This document shows, one piece after another, positions 24,969 through 33,137 of a stretch of 64,000 nt of DNA. The stretch comes from Pseudomonas sp. TMP9 (GTDB lineage: Bacteria > Pseudomonadota > Gammaproteobacteria > Pseudomonadales > Pseudomonadaceae): contig NZ_CP149803.1 of the NCBI RefSeq assembly GCF_037943105.1, positions 1,798,001 to 1,862,000 on the forward strand, read 5' to 3'. Made by a program: the position numbers and the translations under genes. Under the pieces are notes generated by a model. That model searched no databases, was not told the DNA's origin, and was given only the letters and a program-made list of their open reading frames with translations. Within the stretch, counting starts at the first letter, position 1. Every line of letters begins with the position of its first letter.

Positions 24969-26117
24969 ATGTTCATTGACTGGCTTCGACTCTCTCAGAC
25001 GTTTGACCACGACCTGCCAACGGTCTGCGACGTCTACAGCCTGACGATTGATGCCAACACCCATGAAATCCTCAGCACCAAGCAGCCCAAGTTTCAGCAC
25101 CGCGGTAGCCACTGCTCCTCGATCACAATAAATATTCAGGGCCGCAAACTCACCGTTGACGGCAATCCTTCTCGGATAAACCGCCTCGATAACCTCTTTG
25201 GGTTTACCACTATTCAGCAGTGCGTAAACGTCTACAACGCGCTTCTGGCCGAGTACGGGCTGCCCGGTTTTACTCGTTGCACCACCGTTCAGCAGTGTCA
25301 GGTTAAGGGTATGCGCGGCAAGTTCGATCAGGCACTCATTGCAGACGGTGCAACCATCGAACGTATCGACCTGACCACCAATGCCGCATTGGGCAAGGAC
25401 AACGTTCTGGCGTTCCTTCGCGGCGTTTCTACACAGTCAATTGGCCACTCTGTCGGCTTCCTTTACCCGAATGGCCGCACCTGTGTTTGGACGCCAGAAG
25501 GCAATGGTGAGGGCGGTCGGCTTCAGTACCGAAAGCTTTACGACAAGGCTTTCGAAATGGCCAGCAAAAAAGGCGTTCTTGCCAAGGTCAAACGCCTCTA
25601 CGGCGAAACCTCACTTGAATACGCCCATGTCCAACGTGTACACAAATTTTGCATAGACAACGGCATTTGCCGTTTTGAGCAGGAACTAAAAAGCGAACTC
25701 CTCAAACGCAAAGGCTTGTCCTTTTGGGGTCTGTTCGATGAGGGCCAATTTGCCCAACTCCACGATGAGTTTTTGAAGGTCGATGACCGCCTGAAGGTGA
25801 CTGCTATGGACATTGTGACTATTGCGCAGCAGCTGATAGATGAGGGCGTCGTTACTTCAACATACGCCGCCAACATCACCGCGATGTATGCCATTAACTG
25901 GGCCAATGGTCAGGCCTTTGATTTTGACAAATCTCAGACGAAAACCCACCGGGCGCGCCTTCGCCGCATCGGCCTTGATATTGCTCGCCCATACGACAAC
26001 ACCCGTTCCGCGACTGTCATCGTCCGCGAGGCTCGCGAGGTCACCAAGACTTTCGACATTCAGCCGCCTGCCTGGTACCGCATGCCAGAAGCTCGCCAAC
26101 TGCGATTGGTGGCCTAA
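24969..26117 (+). CDS. Rolling-circle replication initiator Rep (gene II/X family, copy 2)
   Basis: This 382-residue protein has features of filamentous-phage replication proteins: QHRGSHCSSITINIQG near residue 43, DGNPSRINRLDNLFG near residue 65, and a C-terminal Phage_X-like part (ARLRRIGLDIARPYDN). It should nick the plus-strand origin and drive rolling-circle replication. The frame is open from a GTG at 24936, but I start at ATG 24969, because copy 1, which differs upstream, shares the protein only from this Met-Phe-Ile-Asp-Trp onward. Confidence 0.85.
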   Translation: MFIDWLRLSQTFDHDLPTVCDVYSLTIDANTHEILSTKQPKFQHRGSHCSSITINIQGRKLTVDGNPSRINRLDNLFGFTTIQQCVNVYNALLAEYGLPGFTRCTTVQQCQVKGMRGKFDQALIADGATIERIDLTTNAALGKDNVLAFLRGVSTQSIGHSVGFLYPNGRTCVWTPEGNGEGGRLQYRKLYDKAFEMASKKGVLAKVKRLYGETSLEYAHVQRVHKFCIDNGICRFEQELKSELLKRKGLSFWGLFDEGQFAQLHDEFLKVDDRLKVTAMDIVTIAQQLIDEGVVTSTYAANITAMYAINWANGQAFDFDKSQTKTHRARLRRIGLDIARPYDNTRSATVIVREAREVTKTFDIQPPAWYRMPEARQLRLVA

Positions 26118-26348
26118 ATGTTTCCACTATCCGAAGCTTATAACTCTGGTTTTTCTTCTTTTAACCGTGGCGATTCTTATAAAAATCCTCACCCTGATTT
26201 ATCACCAGAATTTAACCTTTTCGAGCGTGGCTATTTCCAAGCCCTTAAGACTTCTTACGTTTTCCCTAAAGGTCAAAAACGCCGCAACGTTGGCAATATT
26301 TCCATGCAATTACAACGCGACGCACAAAAACACATGAGGTCTATTTAA
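26118..26348 (+). CDS. Phage protein of unknown function, 76 aa (copy 2)
   Basis: This gene starts directly after the rep stop, so it is probably translated by coupling. The protein is polar and aromatic-rich at the start (PLSEAYNSGFSSFNRGD) and basic at the end (PKGQKRRN...). No family recognised. The position in the replication module suggests an accessory replication or DNA-binding role. Confidence 0.65.
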   Translation: MFPLSEAYNSGFSSFNRGDSYKNPHPDLSPEFNLFERGYFQALKTSYVFPKGQKRRNVGNISMQLQRDAQKHMRSI

Positions 26349-26546
26349 ATGATCGATTTAGATCGCGTTCTTTGTGACTGCTGCGGCGATGACATGGGCC
26401 AAATCCTCGGCGGTGTTCCAACCTCTGCCGGCGTTATCTGTGATCACAACAAAGCTCCTCATTTTGCCGTCTGTCCTGATTGCACTTTTGACGCGTGCGA
26501 GTTCCTTGGCCTTCCACTCCCTGAGGGCTTCCCATGCGCACCGTGA
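26349..26546 (+). CDS. Small cysteine-rich protein, possible zinc ribbon (copy 2)
   Basis: This 65-residue protein has CDCCGDDM near the N terminus and CPDCTFDAC near residue 46, paired cysteine knuckles that could bind zinc. It starts right after the preceding stop and overlaps the next gene by 13 bases. Small zinc-ribbon proteins of unknown function are known in inovirus replication modules. Confidence 0.7.
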   Translation: MIDLDRVLCDCCGDDMGQILGGVPTSAGVICDHNKAPHFAVCPDCTFDACEFLGLPLPEGFPCAP

Positions 26547-26767
26547 GTTTTCAAGGTACTCAGGTCAGCGAATCCCAGCGCCGCAACTTGCAACTACGCG
26601 CCCAGGTGCAAACTTCTTTTATGGCACCCCACCTGCTTGCATCAGTTCAGCAAACCGAACAGCTCTTATCCGAACGCAAAGCAGCCGGCGTCAAACCTGA
26701 AAAGCTCTGGTTTGTTGTTCGCGACGAAAAAGGCACCTCCTGCGTTGCTGAATGGATGGGCTACTAA
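26534..26767 (+). CDS. Phage protein of unknown function, 77 aa (copy 2)
   Basis: This 77-residue protein reads in a different frame, overlapping the end of the cysteine-rich gene. It has a helical middle (LLASVQQTEQLLSERKAAG) and a C-terminal beta-like end (KLWFVVRDEKGTSCVAEWMGY). No family recognised. A GAGGG ribosome site inside the upstream gene supports the start. Confidence 0.62.
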   Translation: MRTVSFQGTQVSESQRRNLQLRAQVQTSFMAPHLLASVQQTEQLLSERKAAGVKPEKLWFVVRDEKGTSCVAEWMGY

Positions 26768-26836
26768 TTTCGCCCAACTGGGCTAACAAACGGCCAGCCT
26801 CCGCGCTGAGCTGCCACTAAGTAAGAGGGCAACACG

Positions 26837-27124
26837 ATGACCGCAATGCTTATCAAAGTTACAACCACCGGTACTTCTCGTAGCGGTATTTCTGCAAAGC
26901 AAAAGCCTTACACCATGGCCACCGCTTATGCCCATTTGCCAAATATTCCGTTTCCTCAGGAATTTTCTTACTACTGCGAAACTCCTCAGCAGGTCCAACC
27001 CGCTGGCGAATATGAATGCGAAGTCGTCCTCAGCATCAAGGATGGTCGTATTAACGTTGAGGTAGACCCTCGCCAAGGTCGCAAGCTTGTTGCTTCCCCA
27101 GTTCGCCAACAGGCGTCTGCCTAA
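26837..27124 (+). CDS. Phage ssDNA-binding protein (gene V-like, copy 2)
   Basis: This 95-residue protein is beta-rich, with a TGTSRSGISAKQKPYTMATAY stretch, then aromatic residues and DGRINVEVDPRQGRKL. Its place just upstream of the membrane and coat genes fits the helix-destabilising protein that coats single-stranded phage DNA before assembly. GAGGGCAACACG precedes the start. The assignment rests on size, composition and gene order. Confidence 0.72.
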   Translation: MTAMLIKVTTTGTSRSGISAKQKPYTMATAYAHLPNIPFPQEFSYYCETPQQVQPAGEYECEVVLSIKDGRINVEVDPRQGRKLVASPVRQQASA

Positions 27125-27349
27125 ATGTCTTCGGGCGTTCTCCGCTGTGACGGCTCAGTCGCCATCGCTCCGGACGGTGCCCCCCTCTGTTCCGGTATCT
27201 GGGAATTGGTCCCAGTGCCTCAACCTTTCAGCCTTGAATTGCTCGACCCCGCACAACTTGCGGCTGCGTTTATGGCTGGATTTGTACTCGTCGGTACTTG
27301 CTGGTTCGCCGGTTGGTGCTGCCGATCTCTTCTCTCAATGATTAAGTGA
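27125..27349 (+). CDS. Phage membrane protein, 74 aa (copy 2)
   Basis: The start overlaps the end of the ssDNA-binding gene region (TAAATG). The N-terminal half has a C-DGSVAIAPDGAPLCSG-W pattern common to an inovirus protein located before the coat gene; the second half is a membrane segment (AAAFMAGFVLVGTCWFAGW) with a basic end. Its role is not known; it may be a minor virion or assembly protein. Confidence 0.68.
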   Translation: MSSGVLRCDGSVAIAPDGAPLCSGIWELVPVPQPFSLELLDPAQLAAAFMAGFVLVGTCWFAGWCCRSLLSMIK

Positions 27350-27359
27350 GGTTTACACC

Positions 27360-27488
27360 ATGGAAGCAATCGTAAGCGCTGTATCTGTTACCGATGTTGT
27401 TGCCGGTATTCTCGGTATCGCTGGCGTTATCGCGCTGGCTCTGGTTGCTCGTATGGGCGCCCGCAAACTGCTTGGCATGATCAAGTAA
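27360..27488 (+). CDS. Major coat protein, 42 aa, leaderless Pf3-type (copy 2)
   Basis: The 42-residue product has an acidic N-terminal part (Glu2, Asp12), a hydrophobic middle (VVAGILGIAGVIALALVA) and a basic C terminus (Arg31, Arg35, Lys36, Lys42). This is the charge plan of inovirus major coat proteins. There is no signal peptide, unlike Pf1 or M13 but like Pf3, whose coat inserts through YidC. GAGG lies 9 bases before the ATG. A terminator follows directly, as expected for the most expressed gene. Confidence 0.85.
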   Translation: MEAIVSAVSVTDVVAGILGIAGVIALALVARMGARKLLGMIK

Positions 27489-27513
27489 GCGAACCCCCAC
27501 CCGTTGCAACTGC

Positions 27514-27535
27514 GGGGGCTTCGGCCCCCCTTTTT
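27514..27535 (+). terminator. Terminator after the coat gene (copy 2)
   Basis: GGGGGC-TTCG-GCCCCC followed by T residues forms a very stable tetraloop hairpin 26 bases after the coat stop. Inoviruses use such a terminator to keep coat mRNA abundant and downstream minor-protein mRNA low. Confidence 0.9.
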
Positions 27536-27550
27536 CTTTGTGAGGACGAT

Positions 27551-27625
27551 ATGGAACAAGTCTGGTTACTGACTCTTTTTATTACCGGTGCCGCTTCGGC
27601 TTTTCTTTGTTTTCATGGGTGGTGA
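27551..27625 (+). CDS. 24-aa hydrophobic peptide, candidate minor coat protein (copy 2)
   Basis: The frame from ATG 27551 to TGA 27625 encodes 24 residues, mostly hydrophobic (EQVWLLTLFITGAASAFLCF). It has GAGGA 5 bases upstream and ends 1 base before the pIII-like start, so coupling is likely. M13 pVII and pIX are about 32-33 residues and similarly hydrophobic. It is short, so the call is tentative. Confidence 0.55.
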   Translation: MEQVWLLTLFITGAASAFLCFHGW

Positions 27626-27626
27626 T

Positions 27627-28925
27627 ATGCGCTTTTTAATCTCGTTTTGTTTTTTATTTTTTACTTCATCATTCGCATATGCCTCTGATTATTATTGGCA
27701 GCGTGCCAATGGTTCTGTATACGACAATCCGACTGCTGCTTGTCAGGCTTGGGAAGCTACTCATATAACCTTGGGTGGCAATAATAGGTTTACCGGTCTT
27801 ATATGGTATTCCCCTGATTTCGTTGGTTGTCAGATTAACAATTCAACTGGTCGTTCAGAGACTATTCGTCGTTATGGGACTTCTTGTCCAACTGACTCAA
27901 CCTACAACACCGAAACCGGCGAATGCGAATCCCCTAAGCCTAACGAATGCGAAGCCAAATCTGGCGAATCAACCACTTTTACAAAGTCCGGCACTGCGCC
28001 CGATGCTTATGCTGTCGTCCTCCCAAGCGGCCAACTAGGCCAAGAACAATCCGCCTGTTTTTCTTCCTGCGTAGTCTCAACTACTGAACAAAAATGTACT
28101 GTTAATGGTATTGGCAACTATACATGTCGTGGTAAGGCTTATTACACCGGTCAAAAATGCACAACAGGCCCTGAGGTTGATTACACCGACTCCCCTAAAG
28201 AGCCTGAGCCCGAAACAATTACTAAAGACAAGCCATGCCAATATATTGAACAGGCAGACGGCACCCTTCGTTGTGACTCTGAGAAAAGCACAGAAAAAGA
28301 AGGCCAATCATGTGGCACCGTTAACGGCGTTAAAAAGTGTTTTGACACTAAACCAACAAAAGATGCTGTCAATATTGAAACTGATGTAAAAACTGAAACT
28401 AAGCCAGACGGCTCTAGCACCATTACTAAGACTGATACCGCTACAAAGACCACCTGTAGCGGCATTAACTCATGTTCAAGCATTACTACTAAAACCACGA
28501 CTAAAACCGAAAAAGATGCTGACGGCAATACAACTTCAATATCTGGCACATGCACCGGATCTTCTTGCCCCGACAAGAATACAAACCCCGATGGCGACGG
28601 CGACGGCTTCGGCGATTGTACTGACGGTAACTGCTCCTCTGGTGCTGGCGGTCCTCTAGAAACCCCCGAACTTGAAGAAGTCCCCGGATTTTCTGAAACA
28701 ACCTCAACCTTTACTGGGCGAATTGCTGCGGCCCCAATAATGACTGCCATCAAAGGTATTAGACTCAATGGCGGCGGCTCTTGTTCCATGTCTGGTACGA
28801 CAACCATTATTGGCTCAGTTAGCGCTTCTGCCTTTTGTGACAACTCCAGCTGGCTTGATCCGCTCTATTTTGTATTTCTTGCAATTCATGCATTGGCTGC
28901 TGTTCGTGTATTCCTTAGCGCATAG
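27627..28925 (+). CDS. Minor coat/adsorption protein, pIII/TspB-like (copy 2)
   Basis: This 432-residue protein has a clear signal peptide (RFLISFCFLFFTSSFAYA), an N-terminal Cys-rich domain, a long Thr/Lys/Asp-rich low-complexity linker with DGDGDGFGD, and a C-terminal GGGSCSMSG part ending in a membrane anchor (LYFVFLAIHALAAVRVFL). This is the plan of pIII-type receptor-binding proteins of the TspB kind. The frame opens 13 codons earlier, but the signal peptide sets the start at 27627. It should decide which pilus or receptor the phage uses. Confidence 0.82.
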   Translation: MRFLISFCFLFFTSSFAYASDYYWQRANGSVYDNPTAACQAWEATHITLGGNNRFTGLIWYSPDFVGCQINNSTGRSETIRRYGTSCPTDSTYNTETGECESPKPNECEAKSGESTTFTKSGTAPDAYAVVLPSGQLGQEQSACFSSCVVSTTEQKCTVNGIGNYTCRGKAYYTGQKCTTGPEVDYTDSPKEPEPETITKDKPCQYIEQADGTLRCDSEKSTEKEGQSCGTVNGVKKCFDTKPTKDAVNIETDVKTETKPDGSSTITKTDTATKTTCSGINSCSSITTKTTTKTEKDADGNTTSISGTCTGSSCPDKNTNPDGDGDGFGDCTDGNCSSGAGGPLETPELEEVPGFSETTSTFTGRIAAAPIMTAIKGIRLNGGGSCSMSGTTTIIGSVSASAFCDNSSWLDPLYFVFLAIHALAAVRVFLSA

Positions 28926-28932
28926 GTGACAT

Positions 28933-29232
28933 ATGTTTGATTCTCTAATGGCTTGGCTTTCCGAAACTTTTACCGAAATATTGACTTGGCTAAAAGATTT
29001 ACTACTTTGGATACCGCGCAAGGTATATGAGGAAGTTTTAGACGGCATGGCCTCTTTCTTTGAGTCCTTGCCCGTTCCCGATTTTATTATTCAAGCATCC
29101 TCTGCACTCTCGGGCATTTCCGGCAATGTTTTATTCTTTGCCCAAAAGTTTGCAGTGGGCGAGGGCATCATTCTAATTTTGTCGGCGTATATCCTTCGCT
29201 TCATCCTTCGCCGCATTCCGTTCATTGGGTGA
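28933..29232 (+). CDS. pVI-like minor virion protein, DUF2523 type (copy 2)
   Basis: This 99-residue protein has amphipathic and hydrophobic helices (LTWLKDLLLWIPRKVYEEVLDG, and IILILSAYILRFILRRIPFIG at the end), the shape of DUF2523/pVI proteins that cap the pIII end of the filament. It lies between the pIII-like and zot genes, the standard inovirus position. Confidence 0.8.
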   Translation: MFDSLMAWLSETFTEILTWLKDLLLWIPRKVYEEVLDGMASFFESLPVPDFIIQASSALSGISGNVLFFAQKFAVGEGIILILSAYILRFILRRIPFIG

Positions 29233-29235
29233 TAT

Positions 29236-30498
29236 ATGGCAATTGAGGCTTATGTAGGCTTACCAGGGCACGGCAAAAGTTACGGCGTTGTTGAGCATGT
29301 TGTTTTGCCTTCAATCATGGAAGGGCGGCACGTCGTTACCAATATTCCGCTTGAAGTCGACGACATAATTGCTGACTTCGGTTCACCCGGCAGCCAGATT
29401 ACCCAGCTTCCCGAGGATTGGTTTGAACGTGCAGATTTGGCAGACTTCATCCCTAATGGCTCTGTCTTGATTCTCGATGAACTCTGGCGTCGTTGGCCTT
29501 CCGGCCTCAAGGCTAACCAAGCTTCTTTGCCTGACAAGTCTCTGCTTGCTGAGCATCGCCACCGTGTTGATTCTGATGGTCGCTCTATGCGCATTGTCCT
29601 TGTGACTCAGGACTTGTCTCAGCTTGCTTCTTGGGTTCGTATTCTGGTTGAACAGACCTACAAAATGACCAAGCTGACTGCCATCGGCTCTGCTAAAAAG
29701 TATCGCGTTGATATCTACCTAGGCGCACCCACTGGCCAAAACATCCCTAAAAGTAAGCTCATCCGTCAGACTTTCGGCCAGTACAAAAAGAACATTTATA
29801 AGTACTACAGCAGTGCTACACAGTCAGCCACAGGCACTGTTGGCGATGAATCTAAGGCAGACAAGCGCGGTACTATCTGGCGTTCGCCGTTCATTATTTT
29901 CAGCATCCTCGGCCCGCTGATCGGTATTCCGCTTGGCCTCTGGTACGTCGTCGGCATTTTTACCGGCGGCTTTGGCATTAGCGAAAAAGCCGAGGAGGGC
30001 GCTCTTCCTCAAGCACAGGTTCAGCATCTCGGCCTTACTAATCCGCCCCCACCCGGCCTACAAACCCAGCCACCTACCACCTACTCTGAGCCTTCGCCGC
30101 CTCAGATTGTTGATTCCTCAATTTGGCGTGTTTCTGGCCACATCAAGCGCGGAACTGGTGGCACTACCGGTTCTACTTCTTGGCCATCCATTTCCGGATA
30201 CGGGCAGCCTGAATCCCAAACCATTCCCCAGGCTGACGTGCCTGACTTGGTGATTCTTTATTCCCAGATTTACGGCACGCGCTACGCTTTGGCTAGTGAC
30301 TGTGAGCTGTTTCCGGATGGCCTAAACTGGCAATGCATAGTCGACGGCACACGCGTTGCACCTTGGACCGGTCGCGGCGATGCAACTCAATGGGCCTCAG
30401 ACCCACAACGCTTAGCCGGTCGTACTGCTGCTGCAGCGAGCGGAGCGACCGAAAGCAGAAGCACGACTAACATCCTTGTGAACCCTCAGCCCCTCTAA
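29236..30498 (+). CDS. Zot/pI-type assembly ATPase (copy 2)
   Basis: This 420-residue protein has Walker A GLPGHGKS near residue 8 and Walker B VLILDELWRRW near residue 80. A single membrane segment near residues 210-235 (PFIIFSILGPLIGIPLGLW) is followed by a Pro-rich periplasmic part. Zot/pI proteins power virion extrusion across the inner membrane. The stop codon ends one base before the XerC-type arm of the next att site, an unusually tight arrangement. No pIV gene is present, so a host secretin is probably used. Confidence 0.92.
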   Translation: MAIEAYVGLPGHGKSYGVVEHVVLPSIMEGRHVVTNIPLEVDDIIADFGSPGSQITQLPEDWFERADLADFIPNGSVLILDELWRRWPSGLKANQASLPDKSLLAEHRHRVDSDGRSMRIVLVTQDLSQLASWVRILVEQTYKMTKLTAIGSAKKYRVDIYLGAPTGQNIPKSKLIRQTFGQYKKNIYKYYSSATQSATGTVGDESKADKRGTIWRSPFIIFSILGPLIGIPLGLWYVVGIFTGGFGISEKAEEGALPQAQVQHLGLTNPPPPGLQTQPPTTYSEPSPPQIVDSSIWRVSGHIKRGTGGTTGSTSWPSISGYGQPESQTIPQADVPDLVILYSQIYGTRYALASDCELFPDGLNWQCIVDGTRVAPWTGRGDATQWASDPQRLAGRTAAAASGATESRSTTNILVNPQPL

Positions 30499-30499
30499 G

Positions 30500-30529
30500 G
30501 CTTCGTATAATGGTAACGTTACGTTCAGT
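30500..30529 (+). other. Internal att site between copies 2 and 3
   Basis: The XerC arm is at 30500-30510, spacer TGGTAACG at 30511-30518 and XerD-like arm at 30519-30529. It has the same sequence as the att at 23480. Confidence 0.78.
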
Positions 30530-30581
30530 CGGCTGCGGATAATGCTGTAAGCTCCGGGGCCGATTTAATGTAACGTTTATT

Positions 30582-30818
30582 ATGCGAACGCCCGTTACCG
30601 TAATCATTCCCCCTCACTCTATCGACCAGGCGCGGTTATACGCAGCCGGTCGGAGTGATTCCGAAGCTGTACAGCATTTGCTTGATGATTACCCCAGGCT
30701 TGTTTCTGAGGTCCGCGAGTTACGCCGTCGCCTGATCCAGCTCGATGACGAGGGCACCGCAATGGATGCCCGTCTTGACTCTTTGCAGGCTGCTTGCAGG
30801 GCAGTTCTTGAATTATAG
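30582..30818 (+). CDS. Phage protein of unknown function, 78 aa (copy 3)
   Basis: Third copy of the gene described at 19679, with identical protein. The frame is intact in all three units, but because the units are identical here this says nothing about selection. Confidence 0.6.
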   Translation: MRTPVTVIIPPHSIDQARLYAAGRSDSEAVQHLLDDYPRLVSEVRELRRRLIQLDDEGTAMDARLDSLQAACRAVLEL

Positions 30819-30823
30819 TAACG

Positions 30824-31285
30824 TTATTTTTTGCGAATTCGCCAGAATTCAGGGTTATGCACTTTCATCATTGCGTCTTCTGCCTGCCGCTCTGTTTCGT
30901 ATTGGTCGGACACTCTCCAGCGTCCTTTTTCGTTTTTGCATTGAAGCTGCCACACCTCCTTTTTAGTAACGTTACCGGCTTCAATATCTTTCAATTTCCT
31001 TTCCGCTTCTCTTGCTCTTTTGGCCCATTCCCCGAGTTCTTTCTCCAATACAATTTGACGCTCTCCCAGGCGTTCCAATGCCTCGCGCAGCACAATTGAG
31101 CATTCCCCTTTTGCGGTAACGTTACTTTTCTGACGCTCGCGGTATGCCTTCTGCTTCTGCGCTGGTGTCAGCGCTGCGCCGGTCGATGGTCTGCCGCGCC
31201 CGCGCTTAGGCTGGATCAGGGGGAGGGATATTGTTTTCTTGTCTGTTGGGTCGATCATTTCGGCGTCACCATGTTTGCTGTTCAT
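30824..31285 (-). CDS. Putative phage DNA-binding regulator, 153 aa (copy 3)
   Basis: Third copy of the gene described at 19921. Together the three copies would raise the dose of this regulator in the lysogen. Candidate promoter TATAAT at 31297-31292 on the minus strand. Confidence 0.65.
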   Translation of the reverse strand: MNSKHGDAEMIDPTDKKTISLPLIQPKRGRGRPSTGAALTPAQKQKAYRERQKSNVTAKGECSIVLREALERLGERQIVLEKELGEWAKRAREAERKLKDIEAGNVTKKEVWQLQCKNEKGRWRVSDQYETERQAEDAMMKVHNPEFWRIRKK

Positions 31286-31361
31286 GGTGTAATTATAGTC
31301 ACGTTACCGATAATATACCAGCGGTAACGTTACCGAAAACATACCGTTCGTCCGGTTTATA

Positions 31362-31634
31362 GTAACGCACTGCACGTTACCTTAATTAACTGCCCGGCTC
31401 GCCGTGCCGTCGATCTCTAAACCCACCTCATCACTGATCAACTCCGGGTAGCCCTCCGGGCGCAGGGGCTTGCCCCTGATCCAGCGCAGCGCGGATGCCT
31501 CTAAGTGCGCACCAGGTGACTTTTCATCGGTCGGGGTAGCGTAGCGAGGGGGAACCCCTGCCAAGCGCAGCGAAGGTGCCTTTTGCTTTTGAGATTTCCG
31601 CGCCGAACGGGTGGGGGTGCTGTTACACCCCCAC
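31362..31634. other. Hairpin-rich origin-like intergenic region (copy 3)
   Basis: Hairpins at 31463-31478 and 31611-31634 match those of copies 1 and 2. Having one origin-like region in each unit gives start and end points for rolling-circle release of copy 2 to copy 3 (7,020 nt) or copy 1 to copy 2 (3,883 nt) circles. Confidence 0.55.
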
Positions 31635-31663
31635 TTTGGTATGGACTCCCATACTTTCCGGAA

Positions 31664-31855
31664 TTAATCCCTTCCCAAAACCGCCTCGCGGTAAGCCTTC
31701 ACGTCCTCCGCCTTTAGCGTCCCCAGGTGCTTCCATATCAAAGCGCCCAGTAGGTCGCTCTCTTTCACGTCCTCTTTCCGCTCGACGATGAGCTTTATCC
31801 GTTTAGCGTTCAGCGCTTCTACGGCTTCATCCCTGAGCCTGTACGTCTTCGCCAT
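31664..31855 (-). CDS. Small ribbon-helix-helix-like repressor (copy 3)
   Basis: Same 63-residue protein as at 24644, again divergent from rep with the same operator-like repeats at 31917-31929 and 31950-31962. Confidence 0.65.
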   Translation of the reverse strand: MAKTYRLRDEAVEALNAKRIKLIVERKEDVKESDLLGALIWKHLGTLKAEDVKAYREAVLGRD

Positions 31856-31908
31856 GATTCCACCTCGCCATCACACGTGATTTTTATTGAATATGATTTT
31901 TGCACGTG

Positions 31909-31962
31909 TTGCTTTGTCATGTGTGATTAGGCTATAAAGTGCGCACAAATCATTTGTGATTA
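31909..31962 (+). promoter_or_regulatory. rep promoter with repressor repeats (copy 3)
   Basis: TTGCTT (31909-31914) and TATAAA (31933-31938) are separated by 18 bases, with TCATGTGTGATTA between them and TCATTTGTGATTA downstream, as in copy 2. Confidence 0.65.
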
Positions 31963-31988
31963 TGTCACAAGGCGAAAAGCGGACTTTT

Positions 31989-33137
31989 ATGTTCATTGAC
32001 TGGCTTCGACTCTCTCAGACGTTTGACCACGACCTGCCAACGGTCTGCGACGTCTACAGCCTGACGATTGATGCCAACACCCATGAAATCCTCAGCACCA
32101 AGCAGCCCAAGTTTCAGCACCGCGGTAGCCACTGCTCCTCGATCACAATAAATATTCAGGGCCGCAAACTCACCGTTGACGGCAATCCTTCTCGGATAAA
32201 CCGCCTCGATAACCTCTTTGGGTTTACCACTATTCAGCAGTGCGTAAACGTCTACAACGCGCTTCTGGCCGAGTACGGGCTGCCCGGTTTTACTCGTTGC
32301 ACCACCGTTCAGCAGTGTCAGGTTAAGGGTATGCGCGGCAAGTTCGATCAGGCACTCATTGCAGACGGTGCAACCATCGAACGTATCGACCTGACCACCA
32401 ATGCCGCATTGGGCAAGGACAACGTTCTGGCGTTCCTTCGCGGCGTTTCTACACAGTCAATTGGCCACTCTGTCGGCTTCCTTTACCCGAATGGCCGCAC
32501 CTGTGTTTGGACGCCAGAAGGCAATGGTGAGGGCGGTCGGCTTCAGTACCGAAAGCTTTACGACAAGGCTTTCGAAATGGCCAGCAAAAAAGGCGTTCTT
32601 GCCAAGGTCAAACGCCTCTACGGCGAAACCTCACTTGAATACGCCCATGTCCAACGTGTACACAAATTTTGCATAGACAACGGCATTTGCCGTTTTGAGC
32701 AGGAACTAAAAAGCGAACTCCTCAAACGCAAAGGCTTGTCCTTTTGGGGTCTGTTCGATGAGGGCCAATTTGCCCAACTCCACGATGAGTTTTTGAAGGT
32801 CGATGACCGCCTGAAGGTGACTGCTATGGACATTGTGACTATTGCGCAGCAGCTGATAGATGAGGGCGTCGTTACTTCAACATACGCCGCCAACATCACC
32901 GCGATGTATGCCATTAACTGGGCCAATGGTCAGGCCTTTGATTTTGACAAATCTCAGACGAAAACCCACCGGGCGCGCCTTCGCCGCATCGGCCTTGATA
33001 TTGCTCGCCCATACGACAACACCCGTTCCGCGACTGTCATCGTCCGCGAGGCTCGCGAGGTCACCAAGACTTTCGACATTCAGCCGCCTGCCTGGTACCG
33101 CATGCCAGAAGCTCGCCAACTGCGATTGGTGGCCTAA
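31989..33137 (+). CDS. Rolling-circle replication initiator Rep (copy 3)
   Basis: Same 382-residue protein as at 24969. It could act in trans on the origin of the rep-less copy 1. Confidence 0.85.
   Translation: MFIDWLRLSQTFDHDLPTVCDVYSLTIDANTHEILSTKQPKFQHRGSHCSSITINIQGRKLTVDGNPSRINRLDNLFGFTTIQQCVNVYNALLAEYGLPGFTRCTTVQQCQVKGMRGKFDQALIADGATIERIDLTTNAALGKDNVLAFLRGVSTQSIGHSVGFLYPNGRTCVWTPEGNGEGGRLQYRKLYDKAFEMASKKGVLAKVKRLYGETSLEYAHVQRVHKFCIDNGICRFEQELKSELLKRKGLSFWGLFDEGQFAQLHDEFLKVDDRLKVTAMDIVTIAQQLIDEGVVTSTYAANITAMYAINWANGQAFDFDKSQTKTHRARLRRIGLDIARPYDNTRSATVIVREAREVTKTFDIQPPAWYRMPEARQLRLVA

Larger units (their letters stand above)
23480..30499 (+). mobile_element. Inovirus prophage copy 2, complete (7,020 bp)
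   Basis: This is a complete filamentous-phage genome with modules for regulation, origin, replication (Rep and ssDNA-binding protein), structure (coat, pIII-like, pVI-like) and assembly (Zot). There is no integrase, pIV secretin or own export channel, so XerCD integration and a host secretin are needed. The next copy begins exactly 7,020 bases later with no difference that I could find. Tandem arrangement lets rolling-circle replication from one origin to the next release a full genome. Confidence 0.93.
30513..31333. repeat. Dispersed GTAACGTTAC palindromes, copy 3
   Basis: Perfect palindromes lie at 30513, 30966, 31116 and 31324; near matches at 30570, 30818 and 31298. Confidence 0.8.

Noticed and set aside
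28181..28843. 220-codon minus-strand ORF inside the pIII-like gene (also at 35201)
   Set aside because: It is a mirror of the repetitive Thr/Lys/Asp linker on the coding strand; the pIII-like frame has a signal peptide and anchor, so the antisense frame is a shadow.
31382..31564. 60-codon minus-strand ORF in the phage hairpin region (also at 24362 and 20479)
   Set aside because: It runs through the origin-like hairpins, has no ribosome site and its composition looks like chance translation of structured DNA.
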